Assembly: GCA_903642325.1 (NCBI GenBank)
Contig: CAHJWM010000015.1
Location: 1 to 64,000, forward strand
Length of the DNA: 64,000 nt
Direction: 5' to 3'
From: Myxococcales bacterium
GTDB taxonomy: Bacteria > Myxococcota_A > Polyangia > Polyangiales > Polyangiaceae
Positions 1 through 9,435 of the stretch are shown piece after piece (the first letter of the stretch is position 1; every line of letters starts with the position of its first letter). A program made the position numbers and the translations under genes. The notes below the pieces were generated by a model. The model did not search any database. It saw only the letters and a program-made list of their open reading frames with translations, and was not told the DNA's origin.

Positions 1-447
1 GCTCGCTGCGCTGCGCGCGGCCGGGCCCCCAAGCGTCGGCTCCGCCGCCGCGGAGGCCCGAGACCGCGTGCGAGGCAGACAGACGCGTGCTCAGAGTCCT
101 CAAGCGCCGTTCCCGCGATAATCATGCGCGTGAGGCCCGCCGCGCGCGCCGGCGCGTCATCAGCGCAAGCGGCTGCTTACGCCTGCACCGCCTGCGTTGC
201 GGGCCCGCAGACGAACGCGCGTCGCGCCGCTAGCGCTGGCGGGATTTGAGCCGCGTCGAGTCCTGCGCTGGGGCGTGCTGGTCGGTCTCGCGGGTTGCGG
301 CGCGAAGCGAGAGGATGCCGGCGCGAGCTCATTCGGCTCCCGCGCCACTCGGCTGAGCATGAGGCCTTCGACGCTTTGCCGGACGCGGCTTGCTCCGTCC
401 TCCGCGGCGGCGGGCGGTGGGTTTGCGGTGTGCTACGTTGCGGGGTG
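1..447. other. No gene recognised at left edge
   Basis: About 450 bases of very GC-rich sequence at the window edge. Several open frames cross it, but none shows a recognisable domain, a lipobox or a convincing ribosome-binding site. Their predicted peptides are Arg-rich and look like shadows of GC-rich DNA. I see no gene here. Confidence 0.5.
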
Positions 448-1053
448 ATGAATTGGAAGAGCGCGCTGATTTTGAGCGGGTGTTTTGGGCTGGCGTGCAA
501 CCGGGCGGCGGACGCCCCAACTCAGGCAGCGGCGCCGCCGTCCCCCGCTACTCCGTCATCTGGCGTTGCGGCTTCGAGCCCCGCAAGTGCGCCAAGCGTC
601 GCGTCATCCTCGCTGCTCGCGGTGGGTGCGGATGTGCCGGACGTTTCTGCGCCGGCGCAAGACGGGACGATCATCAAGTTGCGTGAGCTCAAGGGCAAAC
701 CGTTGATCGTTTACTTTTATCCGAAGGACGACACGCCGGGCTGCACCGTCGAGGCCAAGGGCATTCGCGATCAATACGCGCAACTCAACCAGAGCGCGGT
801 GGTGCTGGGTGTTTCGACGGATACTTCTGAGTCGCACAAGGCATTTGCGGAAAAGTACAATCTGCCATTCGAGCTCTTGGACGACAGCAGCCACGCGCTC
901 GCGACTGCGTTTGGCGTACCCGTGACGCTAGGGCACGCCAAGCGAGTCACCTTCGTCATCGACGCCGCGGGCAAAGTGCGCAAGGTGTTCCCGAACGTGA
1001 ATCCCGACGGCCACGCAACGGAGCTGTTGGAAACGCTCAAATCACTCGGCTGA
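448..1053 (+). CDS. Lipoprotein peroxiredoxin (BCP/PrxQ-like, 1-Cys)
   Basis: Probable thiol peroxidase of the BCP/PrxQ family, 201 aa, which would reduce peroxides using thioredoxin-type donors. The N-terminus has a short hydrophobic stretch followed by Cys12 (L-S-G-C) or Cys17 (G-L-A-C), either of which fits a lipobox, then a Pro/Ala/Ser linker to about residue 60. It is therefore likely membrane-anchored on the periplasmic side. The peroxidatic cysteine is at about residue 99 in the PxxDTPGCT motif. The resolving cysteine found five residues later in classical PrxQ is replaced by Lys, so this is a 1-Cys form. The ATG at 448 is chosen over the longer frame from 295 because the signal sequence begins there. 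It stands alone; a non-coding gap of about 400 bases follows. Confidence 0.88.
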   Translation: MNWKSALILSGCFGLACNRAADAPTQAAAPPSPATPSSGVAASSPASAPSVASSSLLAVGADVPDVSAPAQDGTIIKLRELKGKPLIVYFYPKDDTPGCTVEAKGIRDQYAQLNQSAVVLGVSTDTSESHKAFAEKYNLPFELLDDSSHALATAFGVPVTLGHAKRVTFVIDAAGKVRKVFPNVNPDGHATELLETLKSLG

Positions 1054-1457
1054 GAATGTTTCCAGCGCCCCTGACTCGGCAACGGTGACCTACGGCGCGC
1101 CGAAGCAGGACGTGCGCGGCGGCTCGACGTCGAAGGCCACGAGCTTGAGGGCGTCGCTCCTGGCTCGCCCCCCGCAGCCGCGTCGGGAGCCGCCGCAGTT
1201 TTCCAGACCGCGGGCCGACTTTCAGAGGCACTGGAATGCAGCTCCGCGTCGGTCACTGAGCGGAATGCCGGTCGCCGGGCGCCTGCGCCAGGCGCCTGCG
1301 CCGGGGGCCTGAGTTGTGAGCGACGGCGCGCGCGTCCGTCTGCCACGCTCGGTCGCTCCTCGCTTGTCGTGCACCGGATTCCGGCGCCTTGGGGCGCGTG
1401 CGGTGGTAGTTAGCGCATCGCCATGCGCGCCGCAGAAGCTTACTTTAGGATCGCACG
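1054..1457. other. Intergenic gap with GC-rich direct repeats
   Basis: No convincing gene. Around 1277-1303 the block ggcgcctgcgcc occurs twice in succession and is itself partly palindromic, so it could form a strong hairpin ending the peroxiredoxin transcript. No T-tract follows it. Confidence 0.4.
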
Positions 1458-1883
1458 ATGACCACGAGTGGGGTCGAGACCATCGAGCACGAAGGCCTGA
1501 CGTACGCGATGATCGTCCGCGGCAACGCGACCAGCGACGCGAAATACAATTTCCTGACTGAGGAGGCAAACCCGCTGCAACTCGGCATGAACTTCTACCA
1601 GGCGGGCGAGGCGATCAAGCCTCACTACCACTTACAGCGCCGCATCGAGACCAACGCCGTCGTCCAAGAGTTCGTGCTGATCGGCGCTGGGCGCGCCTTC
1701 CTTCGCTTATATCACGCTCAGGATCAGCGCGAGCTCACCGGGCGCCAGCTAGAGGCCGGCGACATGGTGTTGCTGCTCGCGGGGGGCCACGGCTTCGACG
1801 TGCAAGAGGACACCAAGATCGTGGAGCTCAAGCTCGGGCCGTACGACGGAAAGTCCAGAGACAAGGTGGTGTTCGGATCATGA
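1458..1883 (+). CDS. Small cupin-fold protein (WbuC/sugar-isomerase-like context)
   Basis: A 141-aa protein with a cupin-like beta-barrel pattern. A His-rich HYH segment (about residues 54-56) and a later aaGDMvlL...GGHGF segment (about residues 95-108) match the two cupin motifs and could hold a metal. An AGGA box about 8 bases upstream supports the ATG at 1458. Its stop overlaps the start of the aminotransferase gene as ATGA, so the two are translationally coupled. Small cupins beside DegT aminotransferases usually belong to deoxysugar or surface-glycan pathways (family knowledge). The exact reaction cannot be told from the sequence. Confidence 0.75.
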   Translation: MTTSGVETIEHEGLTYAMIVRGNATSDAKYNFLTEEANPLQLGMNFYQAGEAIKPHYHLQRRIETNAVVQEFVLIGAGRAFLRLYHAQDQRELTGRQLEAGDMVLLLAGGHGFDVQEDTKIVELKLGPYDGKSRDKVVFGS

Positions 1884-3004
1884 GCGCTGAATTCATTCCG
1901 GTGTGCGAGCCGAACCTGGGCGGCCGCGAGCTCGAATACGTAACCAAGGCCGTCTCCGGCGGCTGGATTTCGTCGAGCGGAAGTTACGTGGGCGAGCTCG
2001 AGCGCGCGTTCGCCGAGTACTTGGACGTGCCCTACGCCGTGACCACGACTTCCGGCACGACGGCCCTGCATTTGGCGCTGGTGGCGGCGGGCGTCGGTCC
2101 TGGTGACGAAGTGATCATTCCTGCTTTCACCATGATCGCCTCGGCTTTTGCCGTCTGTTACACGGGCGCGAAGCCCGTCTTCGTCGACGCGGCGGCCAGC
2201 GACTGGAACATCGATCCGCGTTTGGTGGAAGCCAAGATCAGTTCCAAGACGAAAGCCATCATGCCTGTGCACGTGTACGGGCACAGCTGCGATATGGACG
2301 CGCTCCTGCAGATCGCCGACGCGCACGGGTTGCTCGTGATCGAGGACGCGGCGGAGGCACTCGGATCTTTTTACAAGGGCCGAAAATGCGGCGCGATCGG
2401 CGATCTGAGCGGCTTCAGCTTGTTCGCCAACAAGCTCATCACCACGGGTGAAGGGGGAATGGTCGTCGCGCGAGACGGTCGCTTCATCGATCGGCTGCGC
2501 TATTACAAAAATCTGTGCTTTCCGCTCGATGGCTCCCGGCGCTACGTCCACGACGACATCGGCTTCAACTATCGCATGCCAAACGTGCTGGCGGCCATCG
2601 GCCTGGCCCAGCTCGAGCGCGCCGATATTTACTTGGAGGCGCGGCGCTCCAACGCGGCGCGCTACAATGCGATATTGCAGGGTCAACGCGGCATCGTCAT
2701 TCCGCCGGAGCTCCCGTGGGCCAGTAGCTCGTACTGGATGTACAGCATCTTGATCGGCGACGACTTCGGCCCGAGCCGCGACGCGGTGATGATCGGCTTG
2801 AAGGCCGCCGGCATCGAGACCCGATCCTTCTTCGTTTCGATGCACCGCCAGCCCGCGCTAGCAAAGTACGGCTGCGACGTCTCGGGCGCTTACCCCGTGA
2901 CCGACGAGCTGGCTCGTACCGGCCTTTATTTACCGAGCACCTCCGGCCTCACCGACGCACAGATCGAACGCATCACGAGCGCCCTGCTCGCACTCCGCAC
3001 TTAG
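1880..3004 (+). CDS. DegT/DnrJ/EryC1/StrS aminotransferase, perosamine-synthase-like
   Basis: PLP-dependent sugar aminotransferase, 374 aa, full length for the DegT family. The N-terminal EPNLGGRELEYV and GWISSSG signature resembles GDP-perosamine synthases (RfbE/Per). The PLP lysine lies in the NKLITTGEGGM motif at about residue 185, and VIEDAAEALGS precedes it. The likely reaction is transfer of an amino group from Glu to a 4-keto sugar nucleotide in the cytoplasm. gmd at 13.6-14.7 kb, which makes GDP-4-keto-6-deoxymannose, would supply the perosamine substrate; that link is inference. The start overlaps the cupin gene by 4 bases. Confidence 0.9.
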   Translation: MSAEFIPVCEPNLGGRELEYVTKAVSGGWISSSGSYVGELERAFAEYLDVPYAVTTTSGTTALHLALVAAGVGPGDEVIIPAFTMIASAFAVCYTGAKPVFVDAAASDWNIDPRLVEAKISSKTKAIMPVHVYGHSCDMDALLQIADAHGLLVIEDAAEALGSFYKGRKCGAIGDLSGFSLFANKLITTGEGGMVVARDGRFIDRLRYYKNLCFPLDGSRRYVHDDIGFNYRMPNVLAAIGLAQLERADIYLEARRSNAARYNAILQGQRGIVIPPELPWASSSYWMYSILIGDDFGPSRDAVMIGLKAAGIETRSFFVSMHRQPALAKYGCDVSGAYPVTDELARTGLYLPSTSGLTDAQIERITSALLALRT

Positions 3005-3052
3005 CTTGACCTGGTCCGGCGAAGCACACGAAGTTTACGCGCAGGCAAACCG

Positions 3053-3826
3053 TTACTCGGGCGGGCGGCGCGAGCCCGCGAATTGCGGGCAACCGGCGGG
3101 CGGTGCCGAAGCTTCCAGACTATTTTGAATCGCGTTCAATGCGCGTTCGGGGGTGTCGACGAATTGCAACAGCGCCAGGTCTTCCGGGCTGATCATGCCG
3201 TGGCGAGCGAGCGCCTCGAAGTTGATGACTTCATTCCAATACTGGGTGCCATAGAGGAAGATCGGCACGGCGCGTTCGAGCTTTTTGGTTTGCATCAGGG
3301 TGAGCAGCTCGGACAGCTCGTCCAAAGTGCCGAAGCCGCCCGGAAAGACGACGACGGCACGAGCCAAGTGCGCGAACCACAGCTTGCGCATGAAGAAGTA
3401 CCGGAACTCGAACGAGAGGGCGGGGGTGATGTACGGGTTCGGTCGTTGCTCGTGAGGCAAGCCGATGTTGAGGCCGATCGTGCGGCCGCCCGCCTCGTGC
3501 GCGCCGCGATTGGCGGCCTCCATGATTCCGCCGCCGCCGCCAGAGCAGACGACGTAAGTATCCTGTTCAGTGGACAGGCTCTTCGACCACTCGGTCACGA
3601 GGCTCGCGAGGGTGCGAGCGGCGCTATAGTAAAGCCCGAGCGGACCGTTTTCCGTGATCCGCGCGGAGCCGAAGAAGACGATGGTCTCCCGCACACTTTC
3701 GCGCTGAAAAGCCGCCAACGGCGCCAGGTATTCGGCCAAGATGCGGAGCGGCCGCGCGTCATCGCTCTCCAGGAATCGTTCGTCTTTGTACGCGAGCGCG
3801 CTCCGACCGTTGCTTGCGTCGCTCAC
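3053..3826 (-). CDS. LOG family protein (TIGR00730-type Rossmann fold)
   Basis: A 257-aa LOG/lysine-decarboxylase-like protein. The diagnostic PGGFGTLDELSE motif is present, with a Gly-rich CSGGGGGIMEAANRGA segment ahead of it, as in cytokinin-riboside phosphoribohydrolases and nucleotide 5'-monophosphate nucleosidases (PpnN/LOG). It probably cleaves the N-glycosidic bond of AMP-like nucleotides; the substrate in this bacterium is unknown. The start overlaps the stop of the upstream RNB gene by 4 bases on the same strand, so the two form an operon. It converges on the aminotransferase gene across about 48 bases. Confidence 0.88.
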   Translation of the reverse strand: MSDASNGRSALAYKDERFLESDDARPLRILAEYLAPLAAFQRESVRETIVFFGSARITENGPLGLYYSAARTLASLVTEWSKSLSTEQDTYVVCSGGGGGIMEAANRGAHEAGGRTIGLNIGLPHEQRPNPYITPALSFEFRYFFMRKLWFAHLARAVVVFPGGFGTLDELSELLTLMQTKKLERAVPIFLYGTQYWNEVINFEALARHGMISPEDLALLQFVDTPERALNAIQNSLEASAPPAGCPQFAGSRRPPE

Positions 3827-5271
3827 GATACACCGGCCCGGGCGAAGTCAATGAAGCCTTGTTCGATATCGACGCTCACGAGGGTGACGCGCACGCGATC
3901 GCCGACATCCAAGCCTTGCGCGCCTTCCACTAGCTTGCCTTCCACTGCGGGGTGAGTGATGCGCACCCAAGTGCCTTTCTCGGACGCGCCGGTCACGGTG
4001 CCGTCGAAGCGTTCATGAAGGCGAGCTCTAAGCAGCTGCGCGCCGGCGGACTTTCCGACTTGGCGTTCGACTTTGGCGGCGTTCATTTCTTGCTCATTGC
4101 AATGGTTCGCGAGCGTGGCGAGTTGTTCGAGAGTGTAGGGGGCTGCCGCCCGGTCGAGCGCGGCTTTGATTAGGCGTTGGGTGATCAAGTCCGCAAAGCG
4201 CCGATTCGGCGCGGTGGAATGAGCGTAGTCGATAGCCGCGAGGCCGAAGTGGCCGGCGACTCGCACGCCGGGCGGGTCGACCGCGTATTCGCCGCGGCCG
4301 AGCAACTTGACGATCGACAGCGAAAGCTCGGCAAAGCGCGCGGGCTCTCGCTCGCGTTGCTCGCGGAGAAAGTGCGCGAGGGCGGCGCCGTCGGGCTCTT
4401 CAGGCAGGGAGAAGCCGAGCGCGCGTGCAAGAGCGGCGATGCGTGCCCAGCGTTCGGGAGACCGCAAGACTCGGCGCAGCGACGGAACGCCATGCTGGCT
4501 GAGGAAGCGAGCGACCACGCCATTGGCGGCGACCATGAAATCTTCGATCAGTTCTTTGGCGCGGTTGCCCATGTCCGAGCGCAGGTCGATGAGCTGGTCG
4601 CCATTGAAGAAGGGCTCGGCGTGCGCGGTTTGTAGACTAAGGGCACCGTGTTGCGAGCGCTGCCTTCGCAGGGCCTGCGCGGCGCGGTCTTGCATGCGCA
4701 ATTGCTCAGCGATGGCCGCATCCACGCGGCGCGGCGCGGGCTGTGCGCCTTCGAGCCAGGCCGCCACCGAGTCGTAGGCGAGCTTGGCGTGGCTCTGAAC
4801 GGCAGCACGGTAAACGTCGGTCTTGCCGAGCGTGCCATCGACGAGCACCTCGAATTCGATCACGACCGCCAAGCGCCTTTCGTCTTCATTGAGCGACGTG
4901 ACGTCGGTCGAAAGTCGCTCAGGGAGCATCGGAAACGTCGCGGCCGCGGTATACACCGTGACCGTATTGGCCTGCGCGTGTTGGTCGAGCGCGCTATCCC
5001 GCTTCACCACCGAATCGACATCGGCGATGGCGACGAGCACGCGTGTGACGCCGCTCGGCCGCGATTCGGCAACCGAGAGCTGATCCAGATCTCGCGAAGC
5101 GTCATTGTCGATCGAAACCCACAGCAATTCGCAAAGATCAGGGATGCTTTCGGAACGGCTCGGCAAAGCCGGGCGAGCGGCGCTCGCTTCCGATAAGGCG
5201 GCATCCGAGAAATCAGGCAAGAAATGCCGGGCAACCAGCAAACGACGGGCGATGCCCTTCAGTTGATTCAT
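3823..5271 (-). CDS. RNB-domain (RNase II/R-like) exoribonuclease
   Basis: A 482-aa protein with an RNB catalytic domain and a C-terminal S1-like RNA-binding domain (about the last 65 residues). The metal-binding acidic cluster is visible as SIDNDASRDLDQ at about residues 57-68: three of the four Asp positions of E. coli RNase II (D201, D207, D209) are kept and the fourth (D210) is Gln. It is shorter than RNase II/R because the N-terminal cold-shock domains are missing. I start it at the ATG at 5271 (MNQLKGIARRLL); the open frame runs further up to 5694, but that part lies over the divergent PolX-like gene and has no recognisable domain. It is co-transcribed with the LOG gene. Probable role: 3'-5' RNA decay or maturation. 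Confidence 0.85.
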   Translation of the reverse strand: MNQLKGIARRLLVARHFLPDFSDAALSEASAARPALPSRSESIPDLCELLWVSIDNDASRDLDQLSVAESRPSGVTRVLVAIADVDSVVKRDSALDQHAQANTVTVYTAAATFPMLPERLSTDVTSLNEDERRLAVVIEFEVLVDGTLGKTDVYRAAVQSHAKLAYDSVAAWLEGAQPAPRRVDAAIAEQLRMQDRAAQALRRQRSQHGALSLQTAHAEPFFNGDQLIDLRSDMGNRAKELIEDFMVAANGVVARFLSQHGVPSLRRVLRSPERWARIAALARALGFSLPEEPDGAALAHFLREQREREPARFAELSLSIVKLLGRGEYAVDPPGVRVAGHFGLAAIDYAHSTAPNRRFADLITQRLIKAALDRAAAPYTLEQLATLANHCNEQEMNAAKVERQVGKSAGAQLLRARLHERFDGTVTGASEKGTWVRITHPAVEGKLVEGAQGLDVGDRVRVTLVSVDIEQGFIDFARAGVS

Positions 5272-5463
5272 GAGGCTTTCAAGGCCAAATCGGCCGATAC
5301 TCTCGTAACATGGAGCGCTGGTCGGCATCGGAATGTGACGATTTGTCGCAAGTTCGTCACGTTCCGCCGGCCAAGCAGTCGACGGAAGGTCCCATCGAGT
5401 AAGGCCGGCGTGGCTTTTGCTGCCGTGAGTGCAGAGCGCGTCAATCGGTTGCAGATTAAGCGT

Positions 5464-7191
5464 GTGCAGGACAGCACCGAAGTCATGCGGGCGCTCGCCG
5501 AAATAGCGGTGCTGCTCGAGTTCGGGCGGGCGCCGAAGTTCAAGGTGCGGGCTTATCAGCGCGCAGCTCAGGTAGTGACGGCGGTCGGCGAGCTTGGCCC
5601 GATCGTGGAACAACGCCGTTTGAACGAGCTCGAGGGCATCGGCCCGGCCCTCTCGCGACAAATCGAAGAGCTGTGGAACACCGGCAGCTCGCAACTGCTA
5701 CTTCGGCTGCGCGGCGAGCAACCCGAAGGCACGAGCGAGCTGTCGCAGATCGAAGGCATCACCCCACGCCGGCTGCGTGCGCTGCACGACGCGCTCGGCA
5801 TTCGCTCGGTCTTGGAGCTGCGAGCCGCATGCGCGGCGGGGCGGGTTCGTTCCGTGCAAGGTTTTGGCAAAAAGACCGAGGCACGGCTGCTCGCGGCGTG
5901 CGATAGCTGGCTCGGTCGCGCTGAAGAAGTGCCGCCGCCCGTCATACTGCCGCGCGCCCTCGAGCGAGCGGCCGTCATCGAACGCGAGCTGAAGGCGGCC
6001 GGCTTCGATGCGCACTTGGCGGGCGCGCTGCGCCGGGGCGAAGAGACGGTGCGCGCCCTGGAGCTCGTGGTGCTCGGCGACGCCAAAGCCGCGCTTCAGC
6101 GGATCGCGGCGTTGCGACAAGTGCTGCGTGTGGAGCCCGATGCGGCGTTGGCGCGGCCCGATATCGCGGTCGCGCGTTTGAGCGAGGGACTCTGCCTCGA
6201 GCTTCATCCCGCGCAATCCGCAAACCTCGGCAACGCCCTCGTGTTGGCCACGGGCAATGGAGCCCACCTGCAGGCGCTGGCCGCGCGGGCCGAGAGTCGC
6301 GGCTTTGCCCTTGCCGGTTGGCCACGCCAGGCTGCGCATGCCGCGCCGCGCGCATTCGGGAGTGAGGCGGACCTATACGGCGCGCTCGGTGTAGCTTGCG
6401 TACCGCCCGAGCTGCGCACCGGCAGTGGCGAGCTCGATCGGGGCGCGCGAGGCGACTTCAGCGATTTACTGACGGTAGAGGACGTCAAAGGCCTCGTGCA
6501 CTGCCACACCACGTACTCCGACGGCCGAAATACCATCGCTGAGATGGCCTTGGCTGCGCACGAGCTCGGCATGAAATACATCACCATCACCGATCATTCG
6601 CCGAGCGCGCACTACGCGGGCGGGGTTTCGCTCGACCGGCTCAAGCAGCAGTGGGACGAGATCGCCGCCGCTCAGGAGCTCGTGCCGATCCGCATCTTGC
6701 GCGGCACCGAGTCGGACATCTTGGCCGACGGTAGCCTAGACTACCCAGATTCGGTGCTCGAACGATTCGAGGTCGTCATCGCCAGCATCCACGCGCGCCA
6801 TCGTATGGACGCTCGCGCCATGACCGAACGGCTTCGCCGAGCTCTGTCGTTACCCATCTTCAAGATCTGGGGACACGCGCTCGGGCGCATCCTCAATCAT
6901 CGCGAGCCCATCGCGTGCGATGTGCCAGCCGTGCTCGACGCCCTGGCCGGCTCGCGTGGCGCGATCGAGCTCAACGCCGACCCGCACCGGCTCGACCTGC
7001 CGCCGTCTTGGATCGCGGCGGCCCGCGCCCGCCGCATTCCCTTCGTCGTGTCCGTCGATGCTCACTCGACCGGCGGCTTCGGTGTTCTGCGCTACGGCAT
7101 CACCATGGCCCGCCGCGGTGGGCTGCGGCGGAGCGACGTGCTGAACACCCACTCGGCCGAGGAATTTGCGGCTCTGGTGCGGCCGAGTTGA
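5464..7191 (+). CDS. PolX-like protein with PHP domain and degenerate polymerase site
   Basis: About 575 aa with family X polymerase/PHP architecture: N-terminal helix-hairpin-helix part (L-E-G-I-G-P-A-L and similar, residues about 20-150), a nucleotidyltransferase-like middle, and a C-terminal PHP domain. PHP metal ligands look intact: HCHTTYSDGRNT, TDHS, a Glu in RGTESDI, H-A-R-H and DAHS. In the polymerase part the GSxRRxxETxGDIDxL motif reads GALRRGEETVRALELVV, so both catalytic Asp of the DxD motif are lost, and the third acidic position is Glu (LCLELH). It is probably a PHP nuclease/phosphoesterase with a structural polymerase relic. The GTG at 5464 is chosen by homology to PolX N-termini; GTG 5425 and ATG 5485 are alternatives. 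Confidence 0.8.
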   Translation: MQDSTEVMRALAEIAVLLEFGRAPKFKVRAYQRAAQVVTAVGELGPIVEQRRLNELEGIGPALSRQIEELWNTGSSQLLLRLRGEQPEGTSELSQIEGITPRRLRALHDALGIRSVLELRAACAAGRVRSVQGFGKKTEARLLAACDSWLGRAEEVPPPVILPRALERAAVIERELKAAGFDAHLAGALRRGEETVRALELVVLGDAKAALQRIAALRQVLRVEPDAALARPDIAVARLSEGLCLELHPAQSANLGNALVLATGNGAHLQALAARAESRGFALAGWPRQAAHAAPRAFGSEADLYGALGVACVPPELRTGSGELDRGARGDFSDLLTVEDVKGLVHCHTTYSDGRNTIAEMALAAHELGMKYITITDHSPSAHYAGGVSLDRLKQQWDEIAAAQELVPIRILRGTESDILADGSLDYPDSVLERFEVVIASIHARHRMDARAMTERLRRALSLPIFKIWGHALGRILNHREPIACDVPAVLDALAGSRGAIELNADPHRLDLPPSWIAAARARRIPFVVSVDAHSTGGFGVLRYGITMARRGGLRRSDVLNTHSAEEFAALVRPS

Positions 7192-7690
7192 GATTTCGAA
7201 AGCGAGCGAGAGGGGGGCGCTCGTGATCCAGCAACGCACCTCGCGGAGCGCCGTGGCGCCGCGCGCACCACGCTGCCCGCTCCACATACCAAAGCTCGGG
7301 CCTGGGTTCGGTCGGTCTCACTTCGCTAAGTCGTCCAAGCAATCGATCCGTTTGACTTCCCGCTTGGCCGTCGAGCGCGCCGCCGTCACGCCCAAACGCA
7401 CTCCTACATGTACGTCGTGCGTTCGAGCTTAAAGAGCGAACGATCTTGATTGCGTCGAGCGGTACGAGCGGCCTCTGGGGGCTATTGGCTACCCGCACCT
7501 CGACTGAGGCCGAGAACGGAGCGCGCCGCCGCGCATTTTTTTGTCTGCCTGCGGCTGCCCGCTCGACGTAAGAAGGAGTCGAGAGCAGGCGCGGCGCGAG
7601 CCGCTGTGATGGTGCATTAGCGGGATGCGGCGGATGAATGCGCGGGTAAATCCCGACGCAGTGCCCCGCCTTGCAGAGGGACAAACGCAG
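7192..7690. other. Intergenic gap, weak hairpin only
   Basis: About 500 bases without a supported gene. A short CGAGCG...CGCTCG stem at 7203-7223 just after the PolX-like stop may end that transcript. Otherwise I see nothing except a possible promoter zone for the DUF1592 operon, with no clear -35/-10 pair. Confidence 0.4.
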
Positions 7691-9433
7691 ATGATCGGTA
7701 GGGAGATGGTGAGTCGCGCACTGGGCCCGGTACGCCGTGCGCGCCGCCGGGGCATGTTCGTCACGTTCGTCGCGCTTCTGCCGAACGTCGGCGGGTGCGG
7801 CAAGGTCTCCTTCGACGTCCCTGAGGCGAGCGGTGGTGGAAGTGGCGGAGCCACAGCCGCAGACGTCGGCGGCCGCGCTCCCGTGGCCGGAGCAAGTGGC
7901 ATCCCATCGGGAGGGGCGAACACAACCGGAGCGCCGCCTACGGGGGTTCTGGACGTTGGCGCATGTGATACTTCGTTGGCGCCCGCGCGAATCTCGTACT
8001 TAACGTCTCCGCAATGGGAGAATGTCGTGCGCGACGTGTTTGGTTTGGCGTTCGCCCCCGACTCGCTCATTCCAAAGGGCCTATGGCACATCATTCCGGG
8101 CAGCAACGTGGACGCTTCGGGCGAGAACAAGGTCGAAATCTACGATTACTTGCTTGCCGCCGATGCAGTCGCGGCCCGGCTCAGCCCGTGCGGAACCGCC
8201 GCCCCAGACGCCGCCTGTGTGGAAGCCTTTTTGCGCTCCAAGCTGCCGCTGGCGTGGCGTCGCCCAGTAACGGACGCGGAGGTACTCGGCCTGGTCTCCG
8301 TATTCGAGCAAGGGCGGCAGTTTCAGCCCGCCTATGGCGTGAAGGCGCTCACGCGCGCCATGCTGCTCTCGGGCTCGTTCATGTTTCGAAGCGAGCTCGG
8401 AGCAGACGCCACCGCCACCAGCGGCTCGAGCACCTTGAGCTCTTACGAGCTTGCCTCCGCGGTCAGCTTTGCATTTCTCGACTCTGTTCCCGACCCTGAG
8501 CTCTGGGCCAAAGCCGTGGACGGCTCCCTCGGCAAGCCGGCGGTGCTGGCCGCACAAGCGGACCGCCTTCTTCAGAGCAAAGCCGTACAAGACAACTTGC
8601 GCAAGAAGGTGTCCTATTTCCTGAACATCGAGCGGCTGCTCGACCCTAGGTCGTTCGCGTTCAGCAATGTGCCCGCGAACGTCCAGCCCTCGCTGTACGA
8701 GGGCGGTCAGCGTTTCTTGGATCAGGTGCTGTGGCACGGCCATTTCTCCGATCTGTTCCTCTCGCAGCAACTGTTCGTCGACAAAGCCGCCGCCAAATTT
8801 TATGGCTTGCCACAAGTGGCCGGCGACGGCTTTACCGGTCTCGGCGTGACGGACGGCACGCGGAACGCCGGCATCCTCTCGCAACCGTCGTTCTTGGCCG
8901 GTGCAAACTTAGTACAACGCGGACTCAGCGTTTACAGGTCATTCGTTTGCGGACCGACGCTCGGGCCGCCCGTGGCGGAGGAGGGGCCGGTCGTTCAGGG
9001 CCTCACTTGGAATACCGAGCGCGACCTCTTTCGGCAAGTGGACAAGCTGAGCTGCGGCTCCTGTCATCTGAGCTTTGATTCCCTCGGCTATGCGCTTGAG
9101 AGCTACGACCAAGACGGACGCTTCCAGAGCAATGACCCATTTACGAATGCTCCCATCGATACGAGCTCGGTAATACAAGGCTTTGGGCCCGACTTCGATG
9201 GGCCGTTGGCGAACGTCTCCGAGCTCGCCGCGCGCCTAGCCACGGGCCGGCGGGCGTCGGATTGTGTCGCGCCGCAATTGACCCGCATCGTGGTCGGCCG
9301 CGAGCCAGCCAACGGCGATGCGTGTTTCCGAAAAGTGAAGGACGAGCTCGCCGCAAGCGGCTCCTTTTCGAGCTTTTTCAAGGCGATTGTGACATCGCCA
9401 GCCTTTCTAACTCGCGACTTGGGGGGGAATTAA
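7691..9433 (+). CDS. DUF1592/DUF1588/DUF1585 secreted lipoprotein
   Basis: About 580 aa. After an Arg-rich n-region and a hydrophobic stretch the lipobox V-G-G-C is followed by a Gly/Ser-rich linker, so it is probably a lipoprotein. The body fits the DUF1587/1592/1588/1585 set common in Planctomycetes and Polyangia: a stretch beginning SPQWENVVRDVFGL, repeated RLL...LRKKV-like helices, and the DUF1588-like signature CGSCHLSFDSLGYALESYDQDGRF-type segment near residue 455, with a CxxCH haem-like motif. No enzymatic role is established for this family. ATG 7691 is used because AGAGG lies about 9 bases upstream; ATG 7706 is possible. The next gene starts 2 bases after the stop, so they form an operon. 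Confidence 0.85.
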   Translation: MIGREMVSRALGPVRRARRRGMFVTFVALLPNVGGCGKVSFDVPEASGGGSGGATAADVGGRAPVAGASGIPSGGANTTGAPPTGVLDVGACDTSLAPARISYLTSPQWENVVRDVFGLAFAPDSLIPKGLWHIIPGSNVDASGENKVEIYDYLLAADAVAARLSPCGTAAPDAACVEAFLRSKLPLAWRRPVTDAEVLGLVSVFEQGRQFQPAYGVKALTRAMLLSGSFMFRSELGADATATSGSSTLSSYELASAVSFAFLDSVPDPELWAKAVDGSLGKPAVLAAQADRLLQSKAVQDNLRKKVSYFLNIERLLDPRSFAFSNVPANVQPSLYEGGQRFLDQVLWHGHFSDLFLSQQLFVDKAAAKFYGLPQVAGDGFTGLGVTDGTRNAGILSQPSFLAGANLVQRGLSVYRSFVCGPTLGPPVAEEGPVVQGLTWNTERDLFRQVDKLSCGSCHLSFDSLGYALESYDQDGRFQSNDPFTNAPIDTSSVIQGFGPDFDGPLANVSELAARLATGRRASDCVAPQLTRIVVGREPANGDACFRKVKDELAASGSFSSFFKAIVTSPAFLTRDLGGN

Positions 9434-9435
9434 TC

